A stretch of 64,000 nt of DNA from CAIKOD01 sp035505975 (GTDB taxonomy: Archaea; Halobacteriota; Methanomicrobia; Methanomicrobiales; Methanospirillaceae), in the NCBI GenBank assembly GCA_035505975.1, contig DATJQJ010000028.1, forward strand, positions 1 through 64,000, read 5' to 3'. Within the stretch, counting starts at the first letter, position 1. Every line of letters starts with the position of its first letter. Shown here piece after piece: positions 55,101 through 63,061 of the stretch. The notes below the pieces were generated by a model that was given only the letters and a program-made list of their open reading frames with translations, was not told where the DNA came from and made no database searches. Position numbers and translations under genes: made by a program.

Positions 55101-56007
55101 CGGTGCAGCAGACCGGGAAGTCGGGGACCTTGTCGAATTCCTTCCCGATCCAGCCTTCGCGATAAACAATGAAAGGCGGGTTATTGCCTGGAACAAGGCT
55201 ATGGAAGAATTTTCCGGGATCATCCGCTGCAACGTGATAGGGACCGACGGGTACCTTCGGCTTTCTTCATTGTTCAGCAACGGGGGCCCACTGCTCATCG
55301 ATATGCTCGATATGCCTGAAACCGAGATCAGGACCCGTTATCCTGGCATAGTCAGGGAAGGGTCATCCCTGATAGCCGGAGCAGGAGGTCACGATCCCGG
55401 CAGCGGGTCCCGGGATGCATACCTGGTCAGGGCTTCCCCTCTGTCTTATCCGGGCGGGGCCCGGAAAGGGGCGATTATGATGATAAGGGGCACCGGAAGC
55501 ACCGGTAAGGCCCTGGAATCTTCAAATCGTGCCATCGAACGTTCCCAGGAAGAAACCCGCCAACATATGGAGGACCTGTCATCCGATTACGGGAGGCTGG
55601 AACAGGAGTATCACCGGGTCATCACTGCCCTCAACGAGGGAGCACCCCTCGCAGACGCGATGAACCAGACAGCCGATCTGGTCGCGATCCTCGATCGGTC
55701 AGGGAAGATTAGTTGCAGTAACCGGACCATGGATACGACGGTCAACGGGCCTTCGGGCGGGACTGTCAGGGGAAAACATATCAGCCTCCTCATTGCCCCC
55801 GAGTACCGCAGGGTGGTGCTCGATTCCCTTGAGGATGCACAGAAAAACGGCCACACGGTTATCAGGTATTTTTTAATCACCCACGAAGGTCGCCTGATGG
55901 TCGAAACTTCCTTCTCGGTCCTGCGAGATGAAGCAAAAGATCTTTCCGGGTATATCGCAGTCCAGAGGCCCAGGGACAATAATGAAAGAGCCAGGTTCCG
56001 GAAATAG
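52132..56007 (+). CDS. HTH-PAS multidomain sensor protein without a kinase domain
   Basis: 1291 residues. N-terminal winged-helix/HTH (about 1-65: IARIKNLLKFKPKGMSISDISHHLKMNRNSVAKYLDLLL). About seven or eight PAS domains follow (near 75-180, 190-305, 500-620, 625-745, 745-870, 870-990, 1010-1150, 1170-1290), with a GAF-like region at about 310-490. S-box pieces such as SDGSIRWQRRIDRAIFDDSG and ERKTAELQAAE are clear. No HisKA, HATPase, GGDEF or transmembrane segment is visible. This is the HTH-PAS layout common in Methanomicrobia: a cytoplasmic sensor that could act directly as a transcription regulator. Ligand unknown. Confidence 0.8.
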   Translation: MILDQEKIARIKNLLKFKPKGMSISDISHHLKMNRNSVAKYLDLLLVSGQVEVQSYGTAKVFTLSHRVPLSAMLSFSSELVLILDNDLRIIQVNDNFLNAFNLKRESLVGYTLPDIPLTFFSLLPVKEVVGDVEEKKEILKEIQYDRGGVTSFYQARLVPTVFEEGSNGLTIILEDITAAKDYEHQLEQSEERYRNIVEDQTEYISRFLPDGTHLFVNEAYLRYFQKAKEEVIGHVFIPEIPPQDQELVESHFRSLTPSNPAASIDHRIVMSDGSIRWQRRIDRAIFDDSGAVVEYQSVGRDITERKTAELQAAEYTHAMEVLSSYAIDFIELGENSDIYSLIGAGVLDLVPGAVVVVHSYNGRTGQFFTHTVKSENDRNRIASIIGRDPVGIVYTISDRPRHNLMSRKLVRIETSLYDSMNRALQRDVCETLERDFNISGIYIVGLAWGEQLFGRVSILLKDRAVLPGKEILETFIRLSSIALQRRFAEEANRENEERFKNIAEFSPFPISIIDPSGTIVYLNKRFSEVFGYTKNDLATIGDWQRRAYPDAEVRDLMEATRTRWLGTASVGQVMQIQATAISRDGVPKELMIRAVSMSGGGQFIVYEDITDRVSNEKMRALHTSIIDSSDDAIVGKTLEGIVISWNRGAEKMYGYGADEIIGNPIACIIPENLRESISRILTGIRRGEKFERIDTVRIRKDGSLIDVSLTISPIRDDKGVIIGASTIARDITAKKLAEKELLIKEYAIASSVNGIAIADLAGNLTYSNKTFLRMFGYNSPGEIMNKPIENFAHNDSIEEGIIAMVRQSLEQKGWWTGGISPKKKDGSSFDAHLTASLVRDMGGNPVCMMATFMDITGRKNIERELFLKETAASASVNGIAILDLAGNVIYVNRKFAGMFGDNSLEDIIYQPIEYFLPGDTPGFEEIHRILAVVRKDREWQGDLPFKRKDGTSNYYSVSVSTVSDYADEILYFIVSFVDSTGHGPPDAGSGAADREVGDLVEFLPDPAFAINNERRVIAWNKAMEEFSGIIRCNVIGTDGYLRLSSLFSNGGPLLIDMLDMPETEIRTRYPGIVREGSSLIAGAGGHDPGSGSRDAYLVRASPLSYPGGARKGAIMMIRGTGSTGKALESSNRAIERSQEETRQHMEDLSSDYGRLEQEYHRVITALNEGAPLADAMNQTADLVAILDRSGKISCSNRTMDTTVNGPSGGTVRGKHISLLIAPEYRRVVLDSLEDAQKNGHTVIRYFLITHEGRLMVETSFSVLRDEAKDLSGYIAVQRPRDNNERARFRK

Positions 56008-56070
56008 CTTCCTGCTCATAGCGGTACAGTGACAGTCCAGTTTTTATCGGTTTCCTGCGAATAGTGGGGT

Positions 56071-57483
56071 ATGGACGTCGAAGAATTCGTACGCCGTGGG
56101 GTTAGGAGAGGCGAGAGTCGGGACGATATCATTGGAAACCTCGCAGACCATATCATGAGAATGAAGCCGGTCACCAGGGACTATGCCGAATCATTCGCCA
56201 ATGCAGTATTTTCAGAGGTGAAAAATACAACCGGGTTATCCGGGGATTTTTTTTCGTACGAACCTTCCGGAGTCCGTATGGGAGAATTCGGGGTTGGATC
56301 GAGGGGGACCGGAGATTTTTTTGCCCACCGCCAGATTGCACGGGTAATAGGAAAGACTTCGGCCTCGGTTGGTGTCGACGAGATGGACGATGCCGGAGCG
56401 GTCAGGGTACCGGGCGGGCAATTCCAGAAGGGATATGATGGGAGCAGGCAGAAAGAGGGCAATCTTAACGAAGTGAGGGCCGGCGACACCGATCACTATG
56501 TCGTCTGCACCGTTGACGGGATGCATTCGAGGTTGTCGGATTTTCCGTTCCTGGCCGGGTTTCATGTTACCCGGGCGACGCTGCGTGACGTCTATGTCAT
56601 GGGAGCTTATCCGCTCATGCTTTTTTCCGATATCCATGTGGCTGACGATGGGGACGTGGCAAAAATTTTTGATTATACTGCCGGGATAACTGCGGTCGGC
56701 GAAGTAATGGAGGTCCCTCTCGTCACCGGCTCGACCCTCAGGATCGGAGGGGATATGGTCCTCGGAAGCCGGATGACCGGCTGTGTCGGTGCCGTTGGCA
56801 TCGCCAGTCACCTGACGGCCAGGAAAGAGACAAAGCCCGGGGACGTCATCCTGATGACCGAAGGTGCGGGAGGCGGAACGATTGCAACGGCAGCATTGTA
56901 TTCAGGTTATCCTGAGGTCGTCGAAGCCACCATTAACCTCAATTTTCTTATATCGGCAGAAGCATTGCTCAGGAGCGATGCACTTGCATCAATCCATTCG
57001 ATGACCGATGTGACGAACGGCGGGCTCCGTGGTGACGTGTATGAAATGGCCGAAACGGCAGGATGCAGGATAGTCATTGAAGAAGAGGCAGTACGTTCGC
57101 TGGTGAGGATTGAGGTATCGGATATGCTCGAAACACTATCCATTGATTACCTTGGAGTCTCGCTCGATGCACTGCTTATCGCTGCTCCCCGGCCTGCAGT
57201 CGATACAATCACTCGGATCATCAGGGATTCGGGTGTCATGATCCATGAAATAGGTCATGTCGAAGCCGGACAGGCATCCGCAGTTCTCGAAAAGGACGGA
57301 AAAGCCTGTGATTTCACGCCGAAGTTTCGGGAATCGGCATATACGCCCTTAAAAAAGGTGGTCGATGCGATGCCCGGAAATTTTGACGAGATGAAATCAA
57401 AGGTCAAGGCTTCCGCTGATGCAGCAATTGCGAAAAAGAACCGGGTGATCGATCGGATTAGACCGTGTACAAAGTCGGATTAA
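56071..57483 (+). CDS. AIR synthase-related protein (PurM/HypE/ThiL-like fold)
   Basis: 470 residues. An N-terminal helical part (about 1-75) precedes a PurM-type pair of domains: GDTDHYVVCTVDGMHSRLS, GAYPLMLFSDIHVADDGD, a VTGSTLRIGGDMVLGSRMTG stretch and the C-terminal ILMTEGAGGGTIATAALYSG and MTDVTNGGLRGDVYEMAE. This ATP-binding fold is shared by AIR synthetase, selenophosphate synthetase, HypE and ThiL. The substrate of this long archaeal member is not established. It lies 63 nt after the PAS gene on the same strand, with which it may be cotranscribed. Confidence 0.75.
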   Translation: MDVEEFVRRGVRRGESRDDIIGNLADHIMRMKPVTRDYAESFANAVFSEVKNTTGLSGDFFSYEPSGVRMGEFGVGSRGTGDFFAHRQIARVIGKTSASVGVDEMDDAGAVRVPGGQFQKGYDGSRQKEGNLNEVRAGDTDHYVVCTVDGMHSRLSDFPFLAGFHVTRATLRDVYVMGAYPLMLFSDIHVADDGDVAKIFDYTAGITAVGEVMEVPLVTGSTLRIGGDMVLGSRMTGCVGAVGIASHLTARKETKPGDVILMTEGAGGGTIATAALYSGYPEVVEATINLNFLISAEALLRSDALASIHSMTDVTNGGLRGDVYEMAETAGCRIVIEEEAVRSLVRIEVSDMLETLSIDYLGVSLDALLIAAPRPAVDTITRIIRDSGVMIHEIGHVEAGQASAVLEKDGKACDFTPKFRESAYTPLKKVVDAMPGNFDEMKSKVKASADAAIAKKNRVIDRIRPCTKSD

Positions 57484-57495
57484 TTGATAGTGGCC

Positions 57496-57600
57496 CCGGA
57501 CACAGGGTCAATCTGACTTGGGAATTAATCAATCACACGAGCAGTCCCTATCCCGGCCAGGGCGCCGCAGCGGCGGAGTGGGTCCCGGTTGCGTCTGATA
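57496..57600 (+). repeat. Dispersed intergenic element, copy F
   Basis: About 105 bp in plus orientation beginning right after the AIR synthase-related stop: GGACACAGGGTCAATCTG, GGAATTAATCAATC, GCAGTCCCTATCCCGGCCAGGG, GCGCCGCAGCGGCGGAGTGG and GCGTCTGATAA. The hairpin core is decayed. It sits between that gene and the 3' end of the methyltransferase gene. Confidence 0.65.
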
Positions 57601-57671
57601 ACCGAGTTTCCCCGGAAAATAACCAAGAGGTGGAAAATCGGCAATACAAACCCGTCTTTTATTTTATCGGA

Positions 57672-58406
57672 TCAGGACTCATCAGCCGGCTTCTTACCTT
57701 TCGCACAGAGGTTATAGGCCAGATAGGGGAGGTTCTCCTCGACAAATGGTTCAATCTTCTGTGCCAGCCCGAAAATCGGGTCGGCGAGATCGTAATGTGC
57801 GAACGAGCACCGGCGTACCGATATGTCGATAAACCCCGCGTCGGCGAGCAATGTCTCCATCTCTTCCACTGAATAGTAACGTTCGCCAAATGCTCCGTGA
57901 CATGCCTTCCTGATATTCATCGCCTCAGTGATCTGGTACAGTGCCGGGAGCCCCCTGGTGAAAATATTCCTCCCGAGCGTGCACACGGCGACAGAGCCGC
58001 CGGGGGCCAGGACGCGGTATATCTCGGAGAGGGTCGCTTCAGGCCGTTTAAAATATGAAAACGAAAGAATACTGGAGACGGCATCGAAAGAACAGTCCTG
58101 GAATGGAAGCACCTCTGCCGTTCCGATGATGAAGCTGCTTTTCGGACACCTGGCAGAGGCCTTTTCAATCATTCCCCTGCTGATATCGAGACCGGTGGCA
58201 TTGCCCCCGTGTTCGAGGTAGCGACCGACGAACAGGCCGGTCCCGCACCCGAGGTCGAGCAGGCGCCCTCCCCTGACAAACCCGTCCATGATATGACGGG
58301 TGATATGAGAGTAGTAGAACTTCCCCCGGTTTTCATTGTAGCGTTTATCGTAAACTTCGGCCATTTCATCGTAATGGATCTGTATTTTACCAGAAACCGG
58401 GGTCAT
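57672..58406 (-). CDS. Class I SAM-dependent methyltransferase
   Basis: 244 residues from the ATG at 58406. The frame extends further upstream into the RFC gene; this ATG comes 1 nt after the RFC stop and has GAGGT about 10 nt upstream. Motif I is LLDLGCGTGLFVGRYL, followed by GLDISRGMIEKA and AEVLPFQDCSFDAVSSILSF (motif II/III region) as in UbiE-like methyltransferases. Substrate unknown; small-molecule, quinone-type or lipid methylation is common in this group. It is coupled to the RFC small paralog upstream on the same strand. Confidence 0.8.
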   Translation of the reverse strand: MTPVSGKIQIHYDEMAEVYDKRYNENRGKFYYSHITRHIMDGFVRGGRLLDLGCGTGLFVGRYLEHGGNATGLDISRGMIEKASARCPKSSFIIGTAEVLPFQDCSFDAVSSILSFSYFKRPEATLSEIYRVLAPGGSVAVCTLGRNIFTRGLPALYQITEAMNIRKACHGAFGERYYSVEEMETLLADAGFIDISVRRCSFAHYDLADPIFGLAQKIEPFVEENLPYLAYNLCAKGKKPADES

Positions 58407-58407
58407 A

Positions 58408-59400
58408 TCAGAATACCTCATCGATGAGCTTCGCAGCAAGGGCATTGAGCTGGATAAATTCGTTATTGCTATGACCGATGAGATAGTCTGCCTTCCCAAT
58501 CTCTTCGGCAATCCTCGGATCATTGTATTCACGTTTCATAACTTTGCGGAGCTCCCGGAGTACCTCATTTGCCGAAAGGCCGTATTCGATGACAAGGGAT
58601 TCGATACGCCTGTTTGCTGCCTGCGCATCCCCGTCAATGATGGCCGTGCAGACGGCCTGCGCCACCATCTCCGTCTCGCTTTCGCGAAACCGTGACAGGT
58701 CGAAGGCTTCGCCAGATTCGGACGCTACTTGGAGGAGCATGATGGCTCTCCTCATATCACCCCCCGATTCCTGGACGACCAGGTCGATCTCGTCGTCGCT
58801 GCAACACCGGACCGGGTTTTCCCTGGAGAGAATGGACCGGAGTCGGGCAACGGCAAGATCGACAGGGACCGGGCCGAAGAAAAACGGCAGGCACCTTGAC
58901 GATATCGCCGGGATCAGCGCCGACGACTGGGTAGTGCAGAACACAAACCTGCAGGTACGGCTGTACCGTTCCATCGTCCTCCGGAGCGACGACTGCGCCT
59001 CCCGGGTCAGGGCCGACGCGTCATCGATGACCATCATACGGAATGGTGTTCCTAAGGGCTGGAGAGATGCCGACCAGCGCACAATATTTTTAAAATTCGT
59101 GATTAGCGACTGGTCCTTTCGGTAGAGGTGCACGTACCGCTCGTCCTCCTCGAGGTATCGTTTACCGAGCATGAACAGGTCTGCAGCATTGAGGACGGTA
59201 CAGTTTTCCCGGTAATGGTCCCCGTATATCGCCCGTGCGATGCACTCGACTGCGGCGCTCTTGCCTGTGCCATGGGGGCCGCTGAAAAGGAGATGCGGAA
59301 GGGTTCCCGCACAGGAAAATGATTTAAGATGCCTGACTACATTTTCCTGCCCGATGATTTCGTCAAACAGCACGGGGCGGTATTTCTCTATCCAGAGCAC
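58408..59400 (-). CDS. rfcS: Replication factor C small subunit paralog
   Basis: 330 residues. AAA+ core: IEKYRPVLFDEIIGQENVV, Walker A GPHGTGKSA at 41-49, Walker B region MMVIDDAS at 122-129, sensor-type CTTQSSALIP and the SRC arginine-finger motif at 168-170; then the RFC C-terminal collar. In canonical RFC small subunits Walker B reads hydrophobic-DEAD; here it is DDAS, lacking the catalytic Glu, so it may bind but poorly hydrolyse ATP. It is likely a second small subunit of the clamp loader that loads PCNA, as in Methanosarcina, which carries two. Its 5' end overlaps the PPS gene by 13 bases. Confidence 0.85.
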   Translation of the reverse strand: MLWIEKYRPVLFDEIIGQENVVRHLKSFSCAGTLPHLLFSGPHGTGKSAAVECIARAIYGDHYRENCTVLNAADLFMLGKRYLEEDERYVHLYRKDQSLITNFKNIVRWSASLQPLGTPFRMMVIDDASALTREAQSSLRRTMERYSRTCRFVFCTTQSSALIPAISSRCLPFFFGPVPVDLAVARLRSILSRENPVRCCSDDEIDLVVQESGGDMRRAIMLLQVASESGEAFDLSRFRESETEMVAQAVCTAIIDGDAQAANRRIESLVIEYGLSANEVLRELRKVMKREYNDPRIAEEIGKADYLIGHSNNEFIQLNALAAKLIDEVF

Positions 59401-60173
59401 GCCGAGAGCCTCCTGTTGATCTCAAGCATTGCATCCCTGACAAAATAAGAATTATCGATCGACCGGACGATCTCGCGTGCTTCCTCCACCCTGAGGGTCC
59501 TGCAGAAGGAGGCGATATTAGGCAGGGCCCGGGTGAGTTCATCGACGACCGTCAGCGTTGCCATGCGGGAAGTCCGGGATAATGGGTTTAAATCGACTGC
59601 GATGACCTTCTTACCCATTGCCACCAGTGCCTCGCACCGGTCGCCATCTTCGAGCGGGACGAGTACGAGGTCGGCAATTCCTGTCCCTTCACGGTAACTG
59701 AGTCCCCTGTCGTGGCTGAGCGGAACGATATGTTCCGGAGTGCCGTCGAGGACATCTACGCCGGCTGATTCGAGATACCTCCGGATCTTCAGGACCCGTT
59801 CTTCAGTCCTGTGAAACAGGTTGATCTCGACAATTGCATGGGATGCGTGCTGGAGCGACGCTATCTCTCCCGGTGCAAGGGCCGCGGTGTTCCCGTTGAC
59901 GGAAATAACAGGGTGGCTTGCTGTGAGGAGGAGAGCCGCTGCAGTCTTCTCTGCAAGCATCGCACTTGCCGTCGTCCTTTCGCCGATCAGGTAATCAAAT
60001 GCTTCGCCCCGCCCATGGGCGGTCAGACCTTCGAGGGAGACGATGCCCTCCCGTGCGAGGTGGGCAAGCCGTTCCCTGACGACAAGGGAATGGTACCGGG
60101 GATGGTCTTTTGGAATGCCCGTGCTCCGTCCCGCGGCCTCGTTGTCACCGTGCTCGCCGGTTATTTCATTCAT
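59388..60173 (-). CDS. pps: 4-phosphopantoate--beta-alanine ligase (phosphopantothenate synthetase)
   Basis: 261 residues from the ATG at 60173; an in-frame start at 60221 lies inside the pantoate kinase gene, and GGAGG sits about 7 nt before the chosen ATG. Conserved blocks of the archaeal enzyme: PKDHPRYHSLVVRERL, TAHGRGEAFDYLIGE, HPVISVNGNTAAL and VALAKKVI-like VAMGKKVIAVDLNPLSRTSR. It joins 4-phosphopantoate and beta-alanine with ATP to give 4'-phosphopantothenate, replacing the bacterial pantothenate route. Overlaps pantoate kinase by 8 bases. Confidence 0.92.
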   Translation of the reverse strand: MNEITGEHGDNEAAGRSTGIPKDHPRYHSLVVRERLAHLAREGIVSLEGLTAHGRGEAFDYLIGERTTASAMLAEKTAAALLLTASHPVISVNGNTAALAPGEIASLQHASHAIVEINLFHRTEERVLKIRRYLESAGVDVLDGTPEHIVPLSHDRGLSYREGTGIADLVLVPLEDGDRCEALVAMGKKVIAVDLNPLSRTSRMATLTVVDELTRALPNIASFCRTLRVEEAREIVRSIDNSYFVRDAMLEINRRLSACSG

Positions 60174-61053
60174 CCATACCTCCAGAAATCCGGGGAGATT
60201 CCGTGCACCATCTGCCGTCAATGGGGACGACTTTTAATTCGAATACCTCCCCAAAACCGGATAAAACCGTTTCAGCTCTCCTTCCGTAGGCGAAGATCCC
60301 ATTGCCGATCATCGTCATGCTCGCAGCAATACCCTCCCTGTCGCACCGGGCGAGGGCATGGCGGACATCAGAGGTGATGAGTCCGCTCTCGTCTGCGAAT
60401 TTTCGCGAGAGGGTAAAAAATTCTTCGATCGACGTGGGGCACCTGGCAGGAAATGCCTTGACGACCTGGTCCATGGCAGTACCGGATCCAAGAATTCCTG
60501 GCGACGGGAGCGGACCGAAAGTGACGGCGTACACCGGAAGGGGAGGCGGTGGCAGCCTTGTTATTCTACCCGAGATCCCGACACTCTCCCTGCAGTCGAT
60601 TCCCCCGCCCTGGCAGGCAGCAACGTCCCCAAGTCCCGTCATACCTGCGACCTCGGTCTCATGGGCCAGCTCGAAGCACTCCCCCGGGGACATCCCAAGC
60701 GAAAAACACCGGTTTAATGCCGATACCGTTGCAATAAGGGCTGCGGCAGAGAGGCCAAAACCCGCGCTAATCGGGAGCCTGCATCGTGTCCCGACACTGG
60801 CGGCGATCCCCAGACGGTCCATTGCATATTCGATCGGGGGGGATCTCAGGATCCGTTCGATGACCTCTCCGCGGGCCCCGGTCCTTTCGATCTCGACATT
60901 GGGACGTATATCCGGCGCAACCGTGACGGTCACGCCTTCATTGATGACAAGGCCTGCCCCGATACTTCCCGCCAATTTGAGGTCAGGTCCGCGCACCGGG
61001 CAGAAATAGCCTGAAATATGCCCGGGGCAGAACCCTAGAGCAGTTTTTTCCAT
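60166..61053 (-). CDS. pok: Pantoate kinase
   Basis: 295 residues of the GHMP kinase fold. The ATP-binding motif appears as LPISAGFGLSAAALIATVSAL (about 93-113), followed by EVAGMTGLGDVAACQGGG and a C-terminal GIFAYGR segment. It phosphorylates pantoate to 4-phosphopantoate, the archaeal first step that feeds PPS. The start codon is inside the end of coaBC (overlap 19 bases), so the coaBC-pok-pps genes are tightly coupled on one mRNA. Confidence 0.92.
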   Translation of the reverse strand: MEKTALGFCPGHISGYFCPVRGPDLKLAGSIGAGLVINEGVTVTVAPDIRPNVEIERTGARGEVIERILRSPPIEYAMDRLGIAASVGTRCRLPISAGFGLSAAALIATVSALNRCFSLGMSPGECFELAHETEVAGMTGLGDVAACQGGGIDCRESVGISGRITRLPPPPLPVYAVTFGPLPSPGILGSGTAMDQVVKAFPARCPTSIEEFFTLSRKFADESGLITSDVRHALARCDREGIAASMTMIGNGIFAYGRRAETVLSGFGEVFELKVVPIDGRWCTESPRISGGMDE

Positions 61054-62180
61054 AACGCCACCGCAAAGGCTTCCTTTGAAGTTTCAAGCTCTTCACGCTC
61101 AATTCCTGTGACGATGACGAACTTCCCGTTTTCCGATCCCATCACGTCAGGTGTGTTGAGGACCACCATTGTGACCCCGTTGCCGATCATCTGCCGGGCC
61201 CGCTCTTCTTCATCGTTTCCAAGCTTGAACGCCACAATTACGGGATTCCCCTCGCAGGCGCCGGCGACCTCTGGCAGAAGTTTCGGGAGAGGGTTCAGGT
61301 GCACGGTTACCTCGTTTCCGCTCGGGATCTTTCCAGGTTTCCGCTGCGGCGAAAAATCCGAGATAGCGGCAGCGCTGATATAAAAATCGATCCGGTGGTC
61401 CCTGCAAAAATCGAGTACTGCCTTCCTCATCTCTTCTGCAGATGTTGCAGCGATATTCCTGACGCATGGGAATGTATCCCGATGGACAACGGTGACATCG
61501 GCCCCGAGGCGGAATGCTTCGAGTGCTACTGCCCTTCCCATCATTCCTGTTGCACGAGTCGTCAGGACCCGTACATCATCTACAGGTTCCCGACATGCGC
61601 CGCTGGTGACCAGTACGCTTTTTCCCCGGAGCATTCCCCCCCCGGCCCCCCTCGCCGTGTGGAGCACGATATCCCCTACATCGGCCACCTTTGCACGCTG
61701 CTCTTCGATCTTTGGCGGGATAACGGTAATCCCAAACGACTCCAGCCGCCGGAGATTTTCCCTGACGGCCGGATGACGGTACATGGATTCGTGCATCGCC
61801 GGGGCGATAATAACGGGCATCCCGCGACCTATTGCCGTTGTTGCAAAGGTGGTGACTGCGGTGTCGTCGATCCCTGCCGCTATTTTCCCTATCGTATTTG
61901 CCGTGCAGGGAGCGATCAGGAGCAGGTCGCCCTCTCCACCCTCCCCACAGTATCTGACGTGTTCCACGAGGCCGGTGCAGGCGGTGATTACCGGTCTCCC
62001 GGTCGCGTATACGAGTGCTTCGGGATTAATGATGCCCCGGGCCGCTTCGCTCATTACCGCCTGGACCGTCGCCCCCTGACGGCGCAACTCGTGACAGAGC
62101 TTCACGGTCTCCACGGCAGCGATGCTCCCGGTAACACCGAGTACGATGAGTTTTCCCGATAAGCTCCCCTGGGTCGTCAT
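61035..62180 (-). CDS. coaBC: Bifunctional phosphopantothenoylcysteine decarboxylase/phosphopantothenate--cysteine ligase
   Basis: 381 residues. The N-terminal CoaC half is a flavin decarboxylase: LIVLGVTGSIAAVETVKL, APCTANTIGKIAAGIDDTAVTT and the PAMHESMYRHP motif. The C-terminal CoaB half has LVTSGACREPVDDVRVLTTRATGMMG, then ISAAAISDF and KLGNDEE segments. Together they convert 4'-phosphopantothenate and cysteine to 4'-phosphopantetheine, the next steps after PPS. It precedes the pantoate kinase gene with a 19-base overlap and follows the Taw2-like gene with a 4-base overlap. Confidence 0.95.
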   Translation of the reverse strand: MTTQGSLSGKLIVLGVTGSIAAVETVKLCHELRRQGATVQAVMSEAARGIINPEALVYATGRPVITACTGLVEHVRYCGEGGEGDLLLIAPCTANTIGKIAAGIDDTAVTTFATTAIGRGMPVIIAPAMHESMYRHPAVRENLRRLESFGITVIPPKIEEQRAKVADVGDIVLHTARGAGGGMLRGKSVLVTSGACREPVDDVRVLTTRATGMMGRAVALEAFRLGADVTVVHRDTFPCVRNIAATSAEEMRKAVLDFCRDHRIDFYISAAAISDFSPQRKPGKIPSGNEVTVHLNPLPKLLPEVAGACEGNPVIVAFKLGNDEEERARQMIGNGVTMVVLNTPDVMGSENGKFVIVTGIEREELETSKEAFAVALWKKLL

Positions 62181-63061
62181 CTGAGCACCACATCCTGCAC
62201 GAAATGCCAGTTCCCAGGTCCGGTTTTCTTAACCGTCCTTACCACGATGATCGGGTCGTAGCCTGCCTCTTCGATAGTTTTGGCGATTTCCGGCGGGACT
62301 TTTCCCGACGAATGGATGTGCATTTTGCTCCCGCGATGGACGTGTTCCAGGGCATCGGAAACCATGTCCCTGGAACTGAAATGACCCATCACTATCCGGT
62401 CGTAATATCCATCAAGGAGCAACCTGCAATCCCCGCACTCGGGTTCCAGAACGGCTTCCAGGTGGTTCAGCCTGGTATTGATCTCGAGATATCGGAACGC
62501 CACCGGGTTGATCTCCATCGCGTGGACGACGGCTCCTGCATGGGCCATCGGGATGCTGAAATAGCCGATACCGGCAAACATATCGGCCACCGCCTCCCCG
62601 GGTCTTACCAGGGCAGCCATCCTGACCTTTTCGGGACGGTTCCCCTGCGAAAACATCACTTTCGATGGGTCGAGGACATACGAGAGACCTTGTTCCCGGT
62701 GGATGACTTCCCCGGCCGTTCCGTAAACGAGCTCTGATTCCGGGATCCTCTCGTCTCCCTGCACCGATCGTATCCATAGCACTCCTCTCGGTTTTCTCCA
62801 TGATACGAGATTTTCCAGTTCTTCAGCAGAGGGTTTCCTTCCCCTGACCAGTGCCACATCGCCGATCATATGGTACCCTCTCCCCTGGTACGGTTTCCGT
62901 CGGTCGAGGACACCCTCCGAATGATAATGCTCTTTGACCGGGATAAACGCAGTGTCTCCCTTTACGAACGGCTTTTTTGTCGCATCCACCCAGTCTTCCT
63001 GCAGACTGTCGCAGAGGACCGAAACCGGCACCTGTCGTACCCGTAAGACCATGATCACCAC
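62177..63061 (-). CDS. taw2: Taw2/Trm5-family tRNA enzyme (Taw2-like)
   Basis: 294 residues. The Rossmann SAM motif is VADMFAGIGYFSIPMA, followed by AMEINPVAFRYLEINTRLNHLEAV and DRIVMGHFSSRDMV. The last segment, with MG-x-x-x where Trm5 proteins have an N-x-P motif, favours Taw2, the wyosine-pathway 3-amino-3-carboxypropyl transferase, over Trm5 methylase. The target would be imidazoguanosine 37 of tRNA-Phe. The start may be Met4 (63052). The gene overlaps NMD3 by 7 bases and coaBC by 4. Confidence 0.78.
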   Translation of the reverse strand: MVIMVLRVRQVPVSVLCDSLQEDWVDATKKPFVKGDTAFIPVKEHYHSEGVLDRRKPYQGRGYHMIGDVALVRGRKPSAEELENLVSWRKPRGVLWIRSVQGDERIPESELVYGTAGEVIHREQGLSYVLDPSKVMFSQGNRPEKVRMAALVRPGEAVADMFAGIGYFSIPMAHAGAVVHAMEINPVAFRYLEINTRLNHLEAVLEPECGDCRLLLDGYYDRIVMGHFSSRDMVSDALEHVHRGSKMHIHSSGKVPPEIAKTIEEAGYDPIIVVRTVKKTGPGNWHFVQDVVLR

